A DNA stretch of 64,000 nucleotides, taken from NCBI GenBank assembly GCA_963575745.1, contig CAUYUJ010000336.1, positions 424,580 through 488,579 of the forward strand, read 5' to 3'. The translations under genes and the position numbers were made by a program. The notes beneath the pieces were generated by a model, which was not told the origin of the DNA, searched no databases, and worked only from the letters and a program-made list of their open reading frames with translations. Every line of letters begins with the position of its first letter. The stretch's first letter is position 1. Shown here piece by piece: positions 11,377-21,145 of this stretch. The stretch is from Prorocentrum cordatum (Eukaryota; Sar; Dinophyceae; Prorocentrales; Prorocentraceae).

Positions 11377-11410
11377 TCCGAGCCGTTTTGGCTCGAGCCA
11401 TGGGCTCAAG
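11377..11410 (+). other. tandem dinoflagellate spliced-leader relic
   Basis: 11377-11397 matches the 22-nt dinoflagellate spliced leader with one deleted T and two A-to-G changes (TCCG-AGCC, GTTTTGGCTCGAG). 11398-11410 follows with no spacer and reads CCATGGGCTCAAG, matching the leader from its internal AG onward except that TTT is replaced by one G. A full leader followed by a leader lacking its first seven bases is the arrangement expected when a trans-spliced mRNA is reverse transcribed, reinserted and trans-spliced again. It marks the 5' end of an old retroposed transcript on the + strand. The downstream product is not identified. Confidence 0.7.
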
Positions 11411-12335
11411 AGTCTGACCACTGTCTGTTTTTTCATGCGCGCCTGCTTGCACATAATCAGTGGATCGGTTGAGTTCGGCGTGGTTGAGGAACCTTCCGCG
11501 GTCGCCGCGGGTGTCTGGGATGCGCACTTACGATGGCACACGGGGACAGCAGTGGGGCGTTGACCCACCGATGGAGGTGCCCAGCGGTGGTGTGCTAAGC
11601 TGGATTAGTGGGTGTGGTGCAGATGGGTCGGCGGTGAGAGGTGCAACCGCGAATGAATCACGCACGATTGCGTGCACTAGTACGCAACGATTGCGGGGGG
11701 GGGGGGGTGACACGAACTATTGCACGGGGAACAACTGCTGCATGGGAAGACACATTGCACAGTTGCATCTACGGGCAACTAGTGCATCCTGCGTAGAAGC
11801 TATTGATTCCACGCGCCAACCATTGCAAACACTCTTGCACCTCTTCCCGCGGACTGATCTGCGTCACACTCACCACTCCGGCTTAAAGGTACATCTGGCT
11901 TGTTCCACACGTTCAGACCGAATACGCAAACGGCAAGAAGGCCATTACGACCGAGCTCCGTCGGTAAACAAAGTTGGGCCGTGTGGAACAGACAGCCTTA
12001 CGGGCGTCCGAACGTTGCAGAGGTTAGTCAGGGAACGCCAGGATGTAGGTGTAAATTCGGCGGCTTCACTGGTTTCGAGTACTTCGAGTGTACGGAGGGG
12101 ACTGCCCAAACATGCAATCCACATGGAGATGCACGCGGTAATTCGATCGATATGCGGAAGCTGGTTGTGAGAAGGTTTCGTGAATCCAGTGGGCAGTACG
12201 ACGTGCAAGTTTCTACAGATGTCGTGTTGAGCGGGGTAGGCGATCCACCGATAGTTTGACCGCCTCTCATTGCATCCACTGCGCGATCATTCTGAGAAGT
12301 CCTGACCTCATGCGGGATGTGGCCCAGGAGTGGAA
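11411..12335 (+). other. unassigned region downstream of the SL relic
   Basis: Lower GC than its surroundings. A + strand frame stays open from 11460 to 12170 but has no recognisable domain, and other frames of similar quality overlap it (11900-12259). A run of 13 G at 11696 would disrupt any simple frame. It may be the decayed body of the retroposed mRNA or an upstream part of the LUC7-type gene's transcript. Confidence 0.3.
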
Positions 12336-12339
12336 GAAT

Positions 12340-12627
12340 AATCCTACATCCCCTCCGTCTCCTCGCCATCCAGCCCCCGTCTCCATGATCCTCCTCCCTC
12401 ATCTGTCCTCTTGCGCCCTCTCTGCCCTCGTCGTCCTTCCTCCTCGTCCCTCTCCGTCCCCGTCGTTTGCCCGCCACCCCTCTCTCCCTCGTCGTTCTCC
12501 GCGTTCTCGTCGCCGCCCTGAGCCCCCTCCTCGTCATCCCCTCCCTCCTCGCCCCCCCCCCGTTGTCGTTTGCCCCTCTCCCTCCCTCGTCCTCGACCTC
12601 GTCCCCCCCCCCCCCCTCCTCCCGCAG
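12340..12627 (+). promoter_or_regulatory. long pyrimidine tract and acceptor before the LUC7 start exon
   Basis: Nearly 290 bases dominated by C and T in TCC/CGT triplets, ending CCTCCTCCCGCAG at 12627. This is the first AG upstream of the LUC7 start codon with an unbroken in-frame path to it, and is a good candidate for the spliced-leader trans-splice acceptor or a 5' UTR intron acceptor. Confidence 0.5.
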
Positions 12628-12715
12628 CCTGGAGCCCCGGGGTCCGCCCGCGGAGGGCGCGGCGGCCCAGCCCGCCGGCCAGCCCCCCCCCCCGGCGGGG
12701 GCGGCACTGGGCGCC

Positions 12716-12757
12716 ATGGACGCGACGCGGGCTCTGCTGGACTCACTGATGGGCAAG
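12716..12757 (+). CDS. LUC7: LUC7-like U1 snRNP protein, exon 1
   Basis: Encodes MDATRALLDSLMGK, the N-terminal helix typical of LUC7 proteins (family pattern M-RALLD-LMG). The ATG at 12716 lies 88 bases after the acceptor at 12627. LUC7 proteins join the U1 snRNP and help select 5' splice sites in the nucleus. The exon ends AAG, followed by GCGCGG, a GC donor; exon 2 continues in phase 0 to give LMGKDRD, which aligns with LMG-SRDGD of animal homologues. The next intron is about 13.5 kb and contains the giant foldback. Start and product are well supported jointly by the other seven exons; the donor position is inferred. Confidence 0.85.
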
Positions 12758-12843
12758 GCGCGGCGCCTGCTGCTGGGCCTCCAGGGGGAGGGTGGGGAGA
12801 GGGGAGGGAGGAGGAGCTTGTACTCTTCCTTCGTTTTCCTTCC

Positions 12844-13110
12844 TTTTTGGGCCTCCTGGGAGGCCCTCGTCGCCACAGCTGGATTCGCCTCGAAATTCTG
12901 GTCAGAACACACCTGAGAAGAGGTCCGGGAAGTAGCGGTATCGGGATCTTTTGGCTTCTCCAGGAGGGGGAACCGGGAGTCGGGAGGGGAGGGAAGTTCG
13001 ATGATTGAGATTCGCTTTCTGGATGTGTTTTTTTGTCGTCCTGGAGCGCCCTCGTGGCCACGGCTGGATCCGCCTCGAAATTCTGGGCAGAACGCACTAC
13101 AGGAGAGGTC
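12844..13110 (+). repeat. two copies of a CTCGTGGCCACGGCTGGAT repeat
   Basis: 12845-12930 and 13035-13110 share GCCCTCGTCGCCACAGCTGG, then ATTCGCCTCGAAATTCTGG and CAGAACACACCTGAGAAGAG. Two further copies lie at 44640-44745 (inverted) and 44977-45090. All are close to GGGAGGC palindromes. Function unknown. Confidence 0.65.
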
Positions 13111-13463
13111 TAGGGATCGAATTCTGACCCCTGATCAGGGCACCGACGGTGAGGAAGGAGGAGGGCCCGAGTGCGTAAGCACTGGATGCATCAACGATGC
13201 TGCAACGCACCCCCTTGTCCCAAGTCCTCTCCTCGCAGGTCCCTGCGAGCCTTCCTTTGCTGTGGTGACGAGTGGCCAATGGGCCTGATCTTGGAGCGGG
13301 AGCTACGCTTGGAAAAGGAGTGGCTCTGCATCTCTCCAGCGAAGTATCGAGGACGCCGGCGGCACATCACCAGCCGCTCCCTGGGAGTTTGTCGAAGTGG
13401 CGCGCAGCATCGGAAGTCGTGACGCGGCGCTTACGCCAGCTATCACATGGCCTTCGGCCCATC

Positions 13464-13760
13464 CCGTTACCGTGCCTGGGCAGTGGGTCAGAGTCCTCAT
13501 GTGTGCTTCTTGGGGTCTGTTCGGAAGGCTATCGGGGGCCTCTGCGGGGCAGCTTGGGGGTCTTTTTAGGGTGTATTGGAGGCCCCCTGTAGGCACGTTG
13601 AGTGTCTTGGCGGCGACCCCTTTGGGCCCCTCCTGTGGCCCTCGTGGGGGTCTCTTGGGCCCTCTTCGGGGCCTACTGGGCCGACTTGGGGCCTTCTTGG
13701 GCTGTCTTTGGGCTCTCTCGGTGGCCTTTTGGGCCGTCTGGGGACGATCTTAGGTGCCTG
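13464..13760 (+). repeat. CTTGG-rich element with conserved head
   Basis: Begins with the family head GGCCCATCCCGTTACCGTGC and continues as CTTGG-rich repeat. No matching right end is found about 820 bp downstream, so the element is truncated. Confidence 0.65.
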
Positions 13761-13764
13761 ACGG

Positions 13765-14115
13765 AAGGGCGACAAGCCCTCGGGGGCGCGAATCTGTCGT
13801 AATTTGGGAGGGCGGTGTGGCTTCGAGAACGCAGTCAACCCGCATAGTAAGGATGAGCAGATTTCCAAGGTTACCCTTGCATCCTCCCCCTTCGGCCCAT
13901 CCTTGGCCGCTTTCGCTGGCCGCGCCCCGCTTGCAGAGTGTCGGCATGGTTTTCCAAGGCCCTTGCATGCTTATCGTGTGTCCTTAATTTTACGGGCTGT
14001 CTATAATTGACAAGAGATTGCGGCCTCGGGAACGCGAATCTGTCATGATTTGTTGCGGGCTGTGGCATCGGTGGCGCGAATGCAATGTAGTTCGTTATGG
14101 ATTGAGGCCTCGGGT
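13765..14115 (+). repeat. 55-bp GGCCTCGGGAACGCGA repeats
   Basis: About five degenerate units, for example GCGGCCTCGGGAACGCGAAT at 14020 and GAGGCCTCGGGTGCGTGCAT at 14104, interrupted at 13850-14000 by unrelated sequence. Confidence 0.55.
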
Positions 14116-14297
14116 GCGTGCATGTAGTTGTTCAAAGGCCCCAGGGCCCCCCAAGAAATTCAGAGCACGTGATCCTGGGAGGGGAGCAGGCCTCTTTTTG
14201 GCACGGGGCCCTGGCGTGGTCCCGCGGCAGACATCCTGCCGACTCCATAGTCGCATCTCCACCGTTGGCATCGCGTCGTTGGAGGTACGATGCGTAG

Positions 14298-14330
14298 AAT
14301 ACATATATATATATATATACACACACTACT
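14298..14330. repeat. AT/AC microsatellite
   Basis: ATACATATATATATATATAT followed by ACACACAC. Simple repeat. Confidence 0.9.
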
Positions 14331-14409
14331 AATAGCTACAGCATTGAACCTGGAACTGTGAAACATGTCCCTCATTGCAGTTCGGGTTTCTGATTTCATG
14401 TCTGAGGAA

Positions 14410-14600
14410 CTGGGCCTGCGGGCTGCTCTGGCCTCCATGTGGCCGCCGTCGCCGCCTGTCGTTGCCCGTCGCCTGGGCCTGCGGGCCGCTCTGGCCGCCA
14501 CGTGGCCGCCGTCTCCGCGTCGTCGCCGCCCGCTGCAGCCCGTCGCCTGGGCCTGCGGGCCGTTCTAGCCGCCATGCAGCCGCCGTCGCCGCCTCGCCGC
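14410..14600 (+). repeat. three GC-rich tandem units
   Basis: CTGGGCCTGCGGGC recurs at 14410, 14473 and 14547, each followed by TCTGGCC-CCA-GTGGCCGCC or a close variant. Units are 63-74 bp. Open frames here are repeat readings. A GCATTGCTTGGCATTGCT run follows at 14610-14655. Confidence 0.7.
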
Positions 14601-14659
14601 TGCCCGCTTTTCATTGCTTTGCATTGATTGGCATTGCTTGGCATTGCTGCCGTTGGAAG

Positions 14660-15060
14660 GAACAACTGTGCAACAAACGTTTAGGAGCTTCTTCGTATTA
14701 TCCCCCTCCGCCCCTCCGACCTTAGTGTTGAACAACCGGTCCCTTAGAAGTGGGGCCGGAAAAAACTGGAGCCCAGCATCTCGGACGCAATGTTTGCCAA
14801 TGTTAAGGTTGGGGTGTGGAGGGGGGAATTTGGTTGTTTCTACTTCGGGGATTTTTGTTGCATAGTGTTTCCTTCAACAGTTCGAAAGCTCGCGTCCTTC
14901 TTTTGGGAGGTCTCAATGAACAGTTGTAAGTCGCCCGCGTACGCGATCTATCGAAAAAGAGTTGGGAGAAACACATGCGGGTGGAGCTTACTGAGGCGAT
15001 GATGCACTCACCATCGGTGCAATATTTCATCGCTTCGCTCAACCCGCCGACCCGTATTGT
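14660..15060. other. no recognisable gene
   Basis: Mixed-composition sequence with no repeat unit or protein motif recognised on either strand. Confidence 0.4.
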
Positions 15061-15064
15061 GCAC

Positions 15065-15735
15065 TCGCTGGCGTTTGGGCTTTTGGGGGCCTTTTGGGGT
15101 CCTCGTTGGGGGTTTCTTGGGGGCCTCTTGGGTTTCTGTTGGAGCCTCTTTGGGGTTTCTTGGAGCTCCTTTGGGAACATTTGGGAGCATCTTGGGTCTT
15201 CTGGGCGCCGCTTGGGGCCGAGGGCTCGATATGTCCGTTCCGGTTCCCACTTTGGGCCTCCTCTTTGGGAGCTTCTTGGGGGCCTCGTGAGGGCCTTTTG
15301 GGGGCCTTGTGGGGCCTCTTCGGGGCCTCTTGGCGCCTCCTGGGGGCTTCTTAGGGCCGAGGGCTCGAAATGTTGTTTCGTGTTCCCTCTCTGGGGCTTC
15401 TCTTAGAGCGTTCTTGGGGCCCTCTTGGGCCGTCTTGGAGGCCTATTGGGCCGTCTTGGAACCCTCTTGGGCCGTCTTGGGGCCCTGTCGGAGGCCTCTC
15501 GGGCCTCTTAGGGCGATCTTGGGGGCCTCTTGGGCCATCTTGGGGCGTCGCGATGCCGAAAAGGAGGAAACGCCAAAATCTCCCGAATACTTAAGGAAAA
15601 GCAATGAATGATGCCTCTTGGGGCCCTCTTAAGCTTCGTGGGGCGTCTGGGGGCTATCTTGAGCGTCTTTGAGCGATCTTGTGGCATCTCGGACCCTTGG
15701 TGTACCATCTTGGGGGCCTCTTGGGCGCTCTTGGC
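15065..15735 (+). repeat. CTTGG-rich repeat with strict 10/11-bp spacing
   Basis: Long CTTGG tract with two internal landmarks (GGGCCGAGGGCTCGA at 15216 and 15354) and the family 3' landmark GATGCCGAAAAGGAGGAAAC at 15549. Between 15425 and 15477 TTGG starts are spaced 10, 11, 10, 11 and 10 bases. Confidence 0.85.
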
Positions 15736-16380
15736 TCTTCTTGGGACTCTCTCTTGGCTGGCGCCACCTTTTGCACCCGTCCGGCCCTGGGACACAGCTT
15801 GGGTTCCTGAGTTGTTCCCACGGTTCCGTGGTGCCCTCGCGCCATTTTGGCCGCGCTGCAGCTCGGCTGCTCGTCGCACTAGTGCGTGCTGCTGCTGTTG
15901 GACTTCCCGGCCTCGGCCTTCCTGGTACCTCGCAGCTTGCCGATGTACATGCCCAGTCTGGGCACCCAATTCGACCTCCGACCGTCGGTTTACTTGGCTG
16001 CGGCCACCCTGGTACTTTCGCATCAGTCCGTGGGCTTGCGCCCTTGCAACTAATTCCTGTCTGCAGCTTCCTGGTTTCCGGTTACCCTGGACGCCCGCTG
16101 CCTCCGACTCGTTGCACGCGACCCTGGCTGTACTGGTGACCCACCTACAGCCGACCCTTTTCCACTCGACGGCCAGCCGTTGAGGTGCTGCGTGAGGCTC
16201 CGCCCCACCGCTTTAGGTTAATTCGTCTGTGCGCGCCCCGCTCTGATTGGACTCGCCGCTGGCGCGCTCGCCTGCCGGCCGCTGACTAAAAAAGTATACC
16301 CACCAGCCCATCCAGAAACAATGTCCAGGCGAGTTGGGGTGATCAGGGAAGTGCGGCAGCAAAGAGGAAGACGGCCGAAC
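15736..16380. other. unassigned, open on both strands
   Basis: A + strand frame is open from 15608 to 16183 and a minus frame from 16023 to 15508. The sequence repeats CCCTGGTA/TTCCTGGT motifs several times. No domain was recognised in any frame. Confidence 0.3.
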
Positions 16381-16389
16381 CGTGCAAAG

Positions 16390-16475
16390 GAGTGAGGAGG
16401 AGAAGGAGGAGGTGGATAGATGGATGGATGAGGGAGTGGGAGGAAGGAACAGGAGGAGGAGGAGGAGGAGGGCAA
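16390..16475 (+). repeat. GAG/GGA triplet tract
   Basis: Purine-rich GGAGGAGGA tract, the complement of the pyrimidine tracts seen before exons. If it precedes a minus-strand exon, that exon would lie just left of 16390; none was recognised. Confidence 0.7.
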
Positions 16476-16489
16476 GCACAAGGGCCAGA

Positions 16490-16760
16490 GGTCTCTTGGA
16501 TGCCTCTCGGAGCCTCTTGGGGTATCTCTTGGGCGATTCTTGGTGGCCTCTTGGGGCGTCTTGGGGGTCTCTTGGCGATCCTGGGAGGCTCTTCGGGGTC
16601 TTGGGTGCCTCGGGGGGGGCCTCTTGGGGCCGCTTAGGGTCTTCTTGGGGGCCTCCTGGGGGCCTCTTGGGGACCTCTTGGGGCCATCTTGGGGCCATCT
16701 TGTGACCTCTTGGGGCCTCCTGGGCGCTTCTTGGGGCCATCTTGGAGGAGATCGGTCAAC
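16490..16760 (+). repeat. CTTGG-rich repeat
   Basis: Units such as GGCCTCTTGGGGACCTCTTG with TTGG every 10-11 bases. The right flank GGGGGGTCCTCAATTACGCA resembles the flank after 38090. C-rich and G-rich runs follow to 16980. Confidence 0.8.
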
Positions 16761-17039
16761 GAAGGGGGGGTCCTCAATTACGCACCCCCCCCAGGAGGCC
16801 AAAATGGGGCCAAAACCATAGTAAAATCAATGATTTTGGCTTCCTCGCCGAGGCCGTTTTGGACGCTCTAACTACCCGCGCCCCCCCCCGTCCAGGTCCA
16901 CCAGGAGGGGGTAGGGGGAGGGGTAAACCCCTCCCCGAAGGGGAAGAGGGAGGGGTGGAAGTGGAAACGCCCTAAACCACCGACGCCCAGAGGGCTGGTT
17001 GGATTTGCTTGTTTCTAGCTAGGGGGCTGCTGTTGCAAA

Positions 17040-17470
17040 GTTGTCTTTCAATCGTATGAATTGCTTTGCATTGCTTCGCGTATTGTTGCATTGCTGTGCA
17101 TTGCTAGACATGGTTTGGCATTGTTTGACATTGCTTTGCATTGCTGTCCACTGCTTCGTCTTGCGTTGCATGGCATGGCATTGCGTTGCATTGCTTGCTT
17201 TGCATTGCTGTGCCATGTGTTAGTGCTGCTTGGCATTGCTGTGTACCACTGTGCTCTTTGCATTGCTTGGGAATTGCGCTGATTTGCACTGATTTGAGTT
17301 GCTATCATCAGTTATGCGTTACGTTGTATTGGTTTGCCTCGGTTATCATTGTGTGCCGCGCACTGCTTTGCATTATCTTGTATCGATTTGCGCGTTGTTG
17401 TGGGTTGCACTGCACATCAACAAATGCACCACATGGATTGCATCGCCTATATGACACGGCATTGATTGCA
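17040..17470 (+). repeat. GCATTGCT simple repeat
   Basis: Degenerate GCATTGCT/TTGCATTG repeat grading into more diverged sequence by 17470. A shorter stretch occurs at 14610-14655. The minus-strand reading is rich in Asn, Lys, Gln and Met and is not considered coding. Confidence 0.8.
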
Positions 17471-17479
17471 CCACCTAGA

Positions 17480-18155
17480 TTGCCCCGTTCGGGGGTCTCT
17501 CGGGCGCCGTTTGGGGGCCTGATTTGGGCCTCTTGGGGGCCTCCTATAGCTGGTGGAGGGCCTCTTGGGGGCCTGCTGGCAGGACCCGGGGCCATGTTGG
17601 GGCGGCGAAGGGCTCGAAGTGTCGATTGGGGCCTCTCTTGCGCCCCTGTTGAAGCTCTATTGGACCGTCTTGGGGGCCTGTTGGGCCATATTTGAGCCGT
17701 CTGGGAACGCTCTTGGGGGCCGCCTTGGAGGCCGTCTTGGGGCGATCTCAGGGGCCTTTCGGACATCACTGGAGCGTGGAAGGCCAGAAAAGGCGAGAAG
17801 ACTAAAATCATTAAACAGCCATTTGGAAATCAGTGATTCGGGCATCTCGGGGCCCTCTTGGGGCGTCTTGGGGGCCTTCTGGGCCGTCTCGGGGCCATCT
17901 TGGGCGTCCTGGAGCGCTGTCGGTCTGTCTTGGATGCCTATTGGACACTTATTCGAGCACTCTCTTGGCTCGTCTTGAGGGGCCCCAGGGCCTCTGGAAA
18001 AGTCACGCTGGGAAGCCTAGGAGCGCGCGGGAGCGCCAAGACGATTGGAGATGTGGGGCTCCCTGCCCCGAATAGACTGGCTTCAGCACTGGATACAGGG
18101 TACACAGATCTCTCGAGTCCTTGGGGACCACTTCGTGCCTCCAGGCACGGTGGCG
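17480..18155 (+). mobile_element. TIR element, right part with hairpin end
   Basis: CTTGG-rich body with the landmark GAAAAGGCGAGAAGAC near 17786, then a unique tail GGAGCGCGCGGGAGCGCCAA (18019 on) ending CGTGCCTCCAGGCACGGTGG at 18134-18153. The same tail and hairpin end close the complete element at 57671-58492. No left head is found at the expected distance (about 17335), so this copy is 5'-truncated. Confidence 0.6.
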
Positions 18156-18169
18156 AAGAAGGAGACGTG

Positions 18170-18640
18170 TTGGAGGAGGAGGAGGAGGAGGAGGCGGACG
18201 GGTTTATAAACGTTTCTGAATGTTCATCGGTGTCTCTGAACCCTGCGGGGACCTTCGTGGACCTCCATGTACCTCAAGATAACTACCTCTCTTCTTGCTG
18301 ACGGGCAAGGCTTGGCGCCTGCTGCCGTGCCTCCGTTTTGGGAAGGACGGGGGGACGGGAGGAGGGGGATCGATGTTTTTCGACGTCGGGGGTAGAGGAG
18401 CATCGAGGGAGTAGGATCGTGGAGAGAGGGAGGAGGAGGGGGGAGGAGGATCGAAGGATGAGGAGGGTCGATGGGTTTTGAACTTTTCTCTTCCATTTTG
18501 GGACTTTCGTGAGGCTCCCCCGTGGACAGTTTTTCCTGCTTCAGGACGTCCTCCTTGCTTGGCGTGAAGGAGTCTGACGCCTGTCATCCTTTTTGGACAT
18601 GGGGCTGCCGTGGCCGCGGCTAGACGCAGCTCAGATGACT
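18170..18640. other. no recognisable gene
   Basis: Starts with a short GGAGGA run (18170-18200), followed by GAGGGGGATCGATG/GGAGGATCG-like G-rich repeats. No coding motif recognised. Confidence 0.4.
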
Positions 18641-20560
18641 GCATTCACGGCGGGTCGTATTCAAAATGCGATTTTGATTTAGCGCCGCACATTCCAACCT
18701 TTGCCAACCGTTACATGGATAGTGGGCGGGTCGCCTTCAGAATAAGGAACTCGGCTTGGCACCGCGCACATGTGTCTTGAATAATGTGCCAACAGGTACA
18801 AGGACTCAACTTACCTTGTCAAGCTTGGTCCGTCCAGCCAGATGTCCAGCTGGATGTTTTTTGGTTGTGCCGCAGTTACTGAACAAGTGCAAGGTACACT
18901 CTCGAAAGGTGAAGGCTTTCACCTCGTGACTGCGCACATGTGTTTCAAAAGCTTGTGAACATATGCAAGTGTGGAGGGCGCTCAGTGTTAAACAACAGGA
19001 TTTGGGCTCAGCGCCGCGCACGTTTATTGTAAACGTGTTAGCAGTTGCCCCACTTGGGGTCTCCGCCGTTGCGGCTCACCTCCCGCCTTGCCTCTCTTCT
19101 CTGGAGGCTGCCAGCCGTGCCCGCCCCCCCCCTCCCAGACGGCTCCGCCTAGCGGCCCGTCCCTTTCTCCGCCTTCCCCTCGTGGGGGCCCCGCCCGTGC
19201 GCCATCGCACAGGGCTGCGCCAAGTCCCAGGCTGTGATGCCGTGCACTGGCCTTGAGATGGCGTTCACTCTCTGCGACCCGCCCTCGCCTAGCGAGCCGC
19301 GTGCCGTGCCGTTCCGCGCCGGTGCCTGCTCCCGCAGCCGCAGCGCCTTGAAGGTGGTCTTGCCCCTGTCCGCAGCGCTCGCTGCCCTGTCTGGGGGCCA
19401 CCGCCGTTGCGGCTCGCCTCCCGCTTTTGCCCTTCGGCGTCCCCTCGGACGGCCCCTGATGGGCCCGCCCCCATGGGGGCCCCACCCGTGCGCCACTTGC
19501 ACTAGGTGCTGCCTACTCCCTAGCCGTGATGCCGTGCACCGGCTTCGGGATGGCGTTCGTTTCTTCTCAGGCTGCTTCTGCCCCGTTGCCGCGCCCCTCG
19601 GCAGGTCGACCGGCCGCTCAGCGGCCTCGCCGCTGGCCCGCCCGCTGCCCGCCGCCCGTGGGCCTCTCGCAGCTGATGCAGCGCCGGCACACTTTGCCCC
19701 TGGCCGCCGCCGATTCCCACGCCGCTGCCTCCCCCCCGCCCGGCGCCCCGGTTGTCTGGCCGCCGCATGCTGCTCCCGCTCCCCCAGTTGCCGGGCCCTG
19801 CCTGAACTGTGGCTGCTGGCCCCTCCCCACGGGTGCTCTGGGACGCCGCCCCGCAGCAGCTGCCACGGGCTGCCCTTCAACCCAGCCGCCCCCCGCGCGC
19901 TCGCCGCAGCCCCGCTGCGCAGAATGCCCCGCCCGCGCCTGGCTCCCCTCCCTGCGCGGCCGCCCCTTCGCCTTCCTTCCCTCTTGCATGCGGGTCAATT
20001 CGCGACGCCGGGGCCCCGACACGCGTGCGGATCGCCTCTGCCGCGCTGGGACGCAAAAAATGCGAGCAGCTTGCAAGAGCCACTTGGATGAAGGGCGGGT
20101 CGCTTCACAAGTGCGGCCCCCGCGTTCCCGCCGTGCACACTACTTTGAGACAGCTCGCCATCAGTTAGATTGGTAGATGGTGGGTCGTCTTCAGCCTTGG
20201 GCTCTCGCCTCAGCGTCGCCCGCATGTGTTCTTGTTTTCCAAACTTGTCTAGGGCTACACGAATGGAGGCCGATCGCTTTCAAAAGGACTACGGTTTAGC
20301 ATTGTGCGCATCTGTTTAAATCTGTGTTGAATACTTACACGGATGGAGGATGGGCAGCGTTCACAATGAGGTTATCGTATATGTGCCGTGCACGCTCGTT
20401 GCAAAATGCGGTAAACAGCTAAAGGATGGATTGCGCCTTTTTATACTAAGCGCCACGTGCATTCGCTGCACGAGTCTTACGACAGCTACAAGAACGTAGG
20501 GCGGCCCGATTCCTCAAACAAACGATTGTCAGCGTTGTAAGATTACACAGCTGATGCACG
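18641..20560 (+). repeat. degenerate array of about 110 bp units
   Basis: Diverged units with the landmarks ATGGATAGTGGGCGGGTCGC, CTTGGCACCGCGCACATGTG and TGTGCCAACAGGTACAAGG at 18715-18805, repeated near 18880-19035 and 20085-20560. The array is split by the GC-rich block at 19040-20080. Confidence 0.55.
19040..20085. other. GC-rich block inserted in the 110-bp array
   Basis: Very GC-rich segment with an internal imperfect duplication: CCGCCGTTGCGGCTC at 19063 and 19401, and TGATGCCGTGCAC at 19235 and 19527. Wide-open frames exist on both strands (243 residues minus, 285 residues plus) because stops are rare at this composition. No domain was recognised, and Arg/Gly/Ala and Pro/Arg/Ala bias argues against either frame being a gene. 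Confidence 0.45.
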
Positions 20561-20689
20561 GATGCCCGTTCAAAACCAGACTATCGTTGGATCATCCCGA
20601 TCTTGAATGGCCCTATGTGTGTTGTATGTCTTGTGGTGAAGTAGTGCGACGCGCTTCTACTTTAGAAAAGGCTATCGCATGAAAGTTCG

Positions 20690-21140
20690 GATGCAACTCA
20701 CGGGAAGCCTCTGTGTCTTTCGCGCCCTTGGATAGCGTCTGGTGGTGTCCGATAGCGTTTCTCGCGCGCCTGGACATCGTTTGATAGCGCCTGATAGCGT
20801 TCGGCCTCGGCCCCTTTGAACGATATCCAACGCCTCGATAGCGCTCGATTGCACTCGCGCCTGATGATGCAGTCGATAGCGGTCAGCAGCGCTCACCCCT
20901 GGATAGCGTTCGTTTGCTCTCGGATATCATCACCATCCAAAGACACGTCATCATCGGATAGCGCTCGATAGCGCCTGATAACGTTCGGCCTCGGCCACGC
21001 TATCGAACCCTATCGAACGTCCTGGGCCGCTCGAGAACTGACGGGAAAAGGGGGGAGGGAGGAAGATGACGAGGAGAGGGAGAAAGGGGGAGGCGTTCCC
21101 TTGATGCTCCCTTGATGCCGACCGCCCCTTAGGCCTGCCA
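20690..21140 (+). repeat. direct copy of the outer end of the foldback arm
   Basis: GGATGCAACTCACGGGAAGC at 20691 and the GATAGCGTTCG/GATAGCGCTCG cluster that follows repeat the sequence at 21148-21570, including GGCCTCGGCCACGCTATCGA and the GGGAGGGAGGA run. It is an extra head-to-tail copy of the outer 0.4 kb of the left foldback arm. Confidence 0.7.
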
Positions 21141-21145
21141 CTCAT

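Noticed and set aside
19149-20091. 243- and 285-codon frames on opposite strands
   Set aside because: Both are products of extreme GC content; neither shows a domain, and the block contains an internal duplication that shifts frame.
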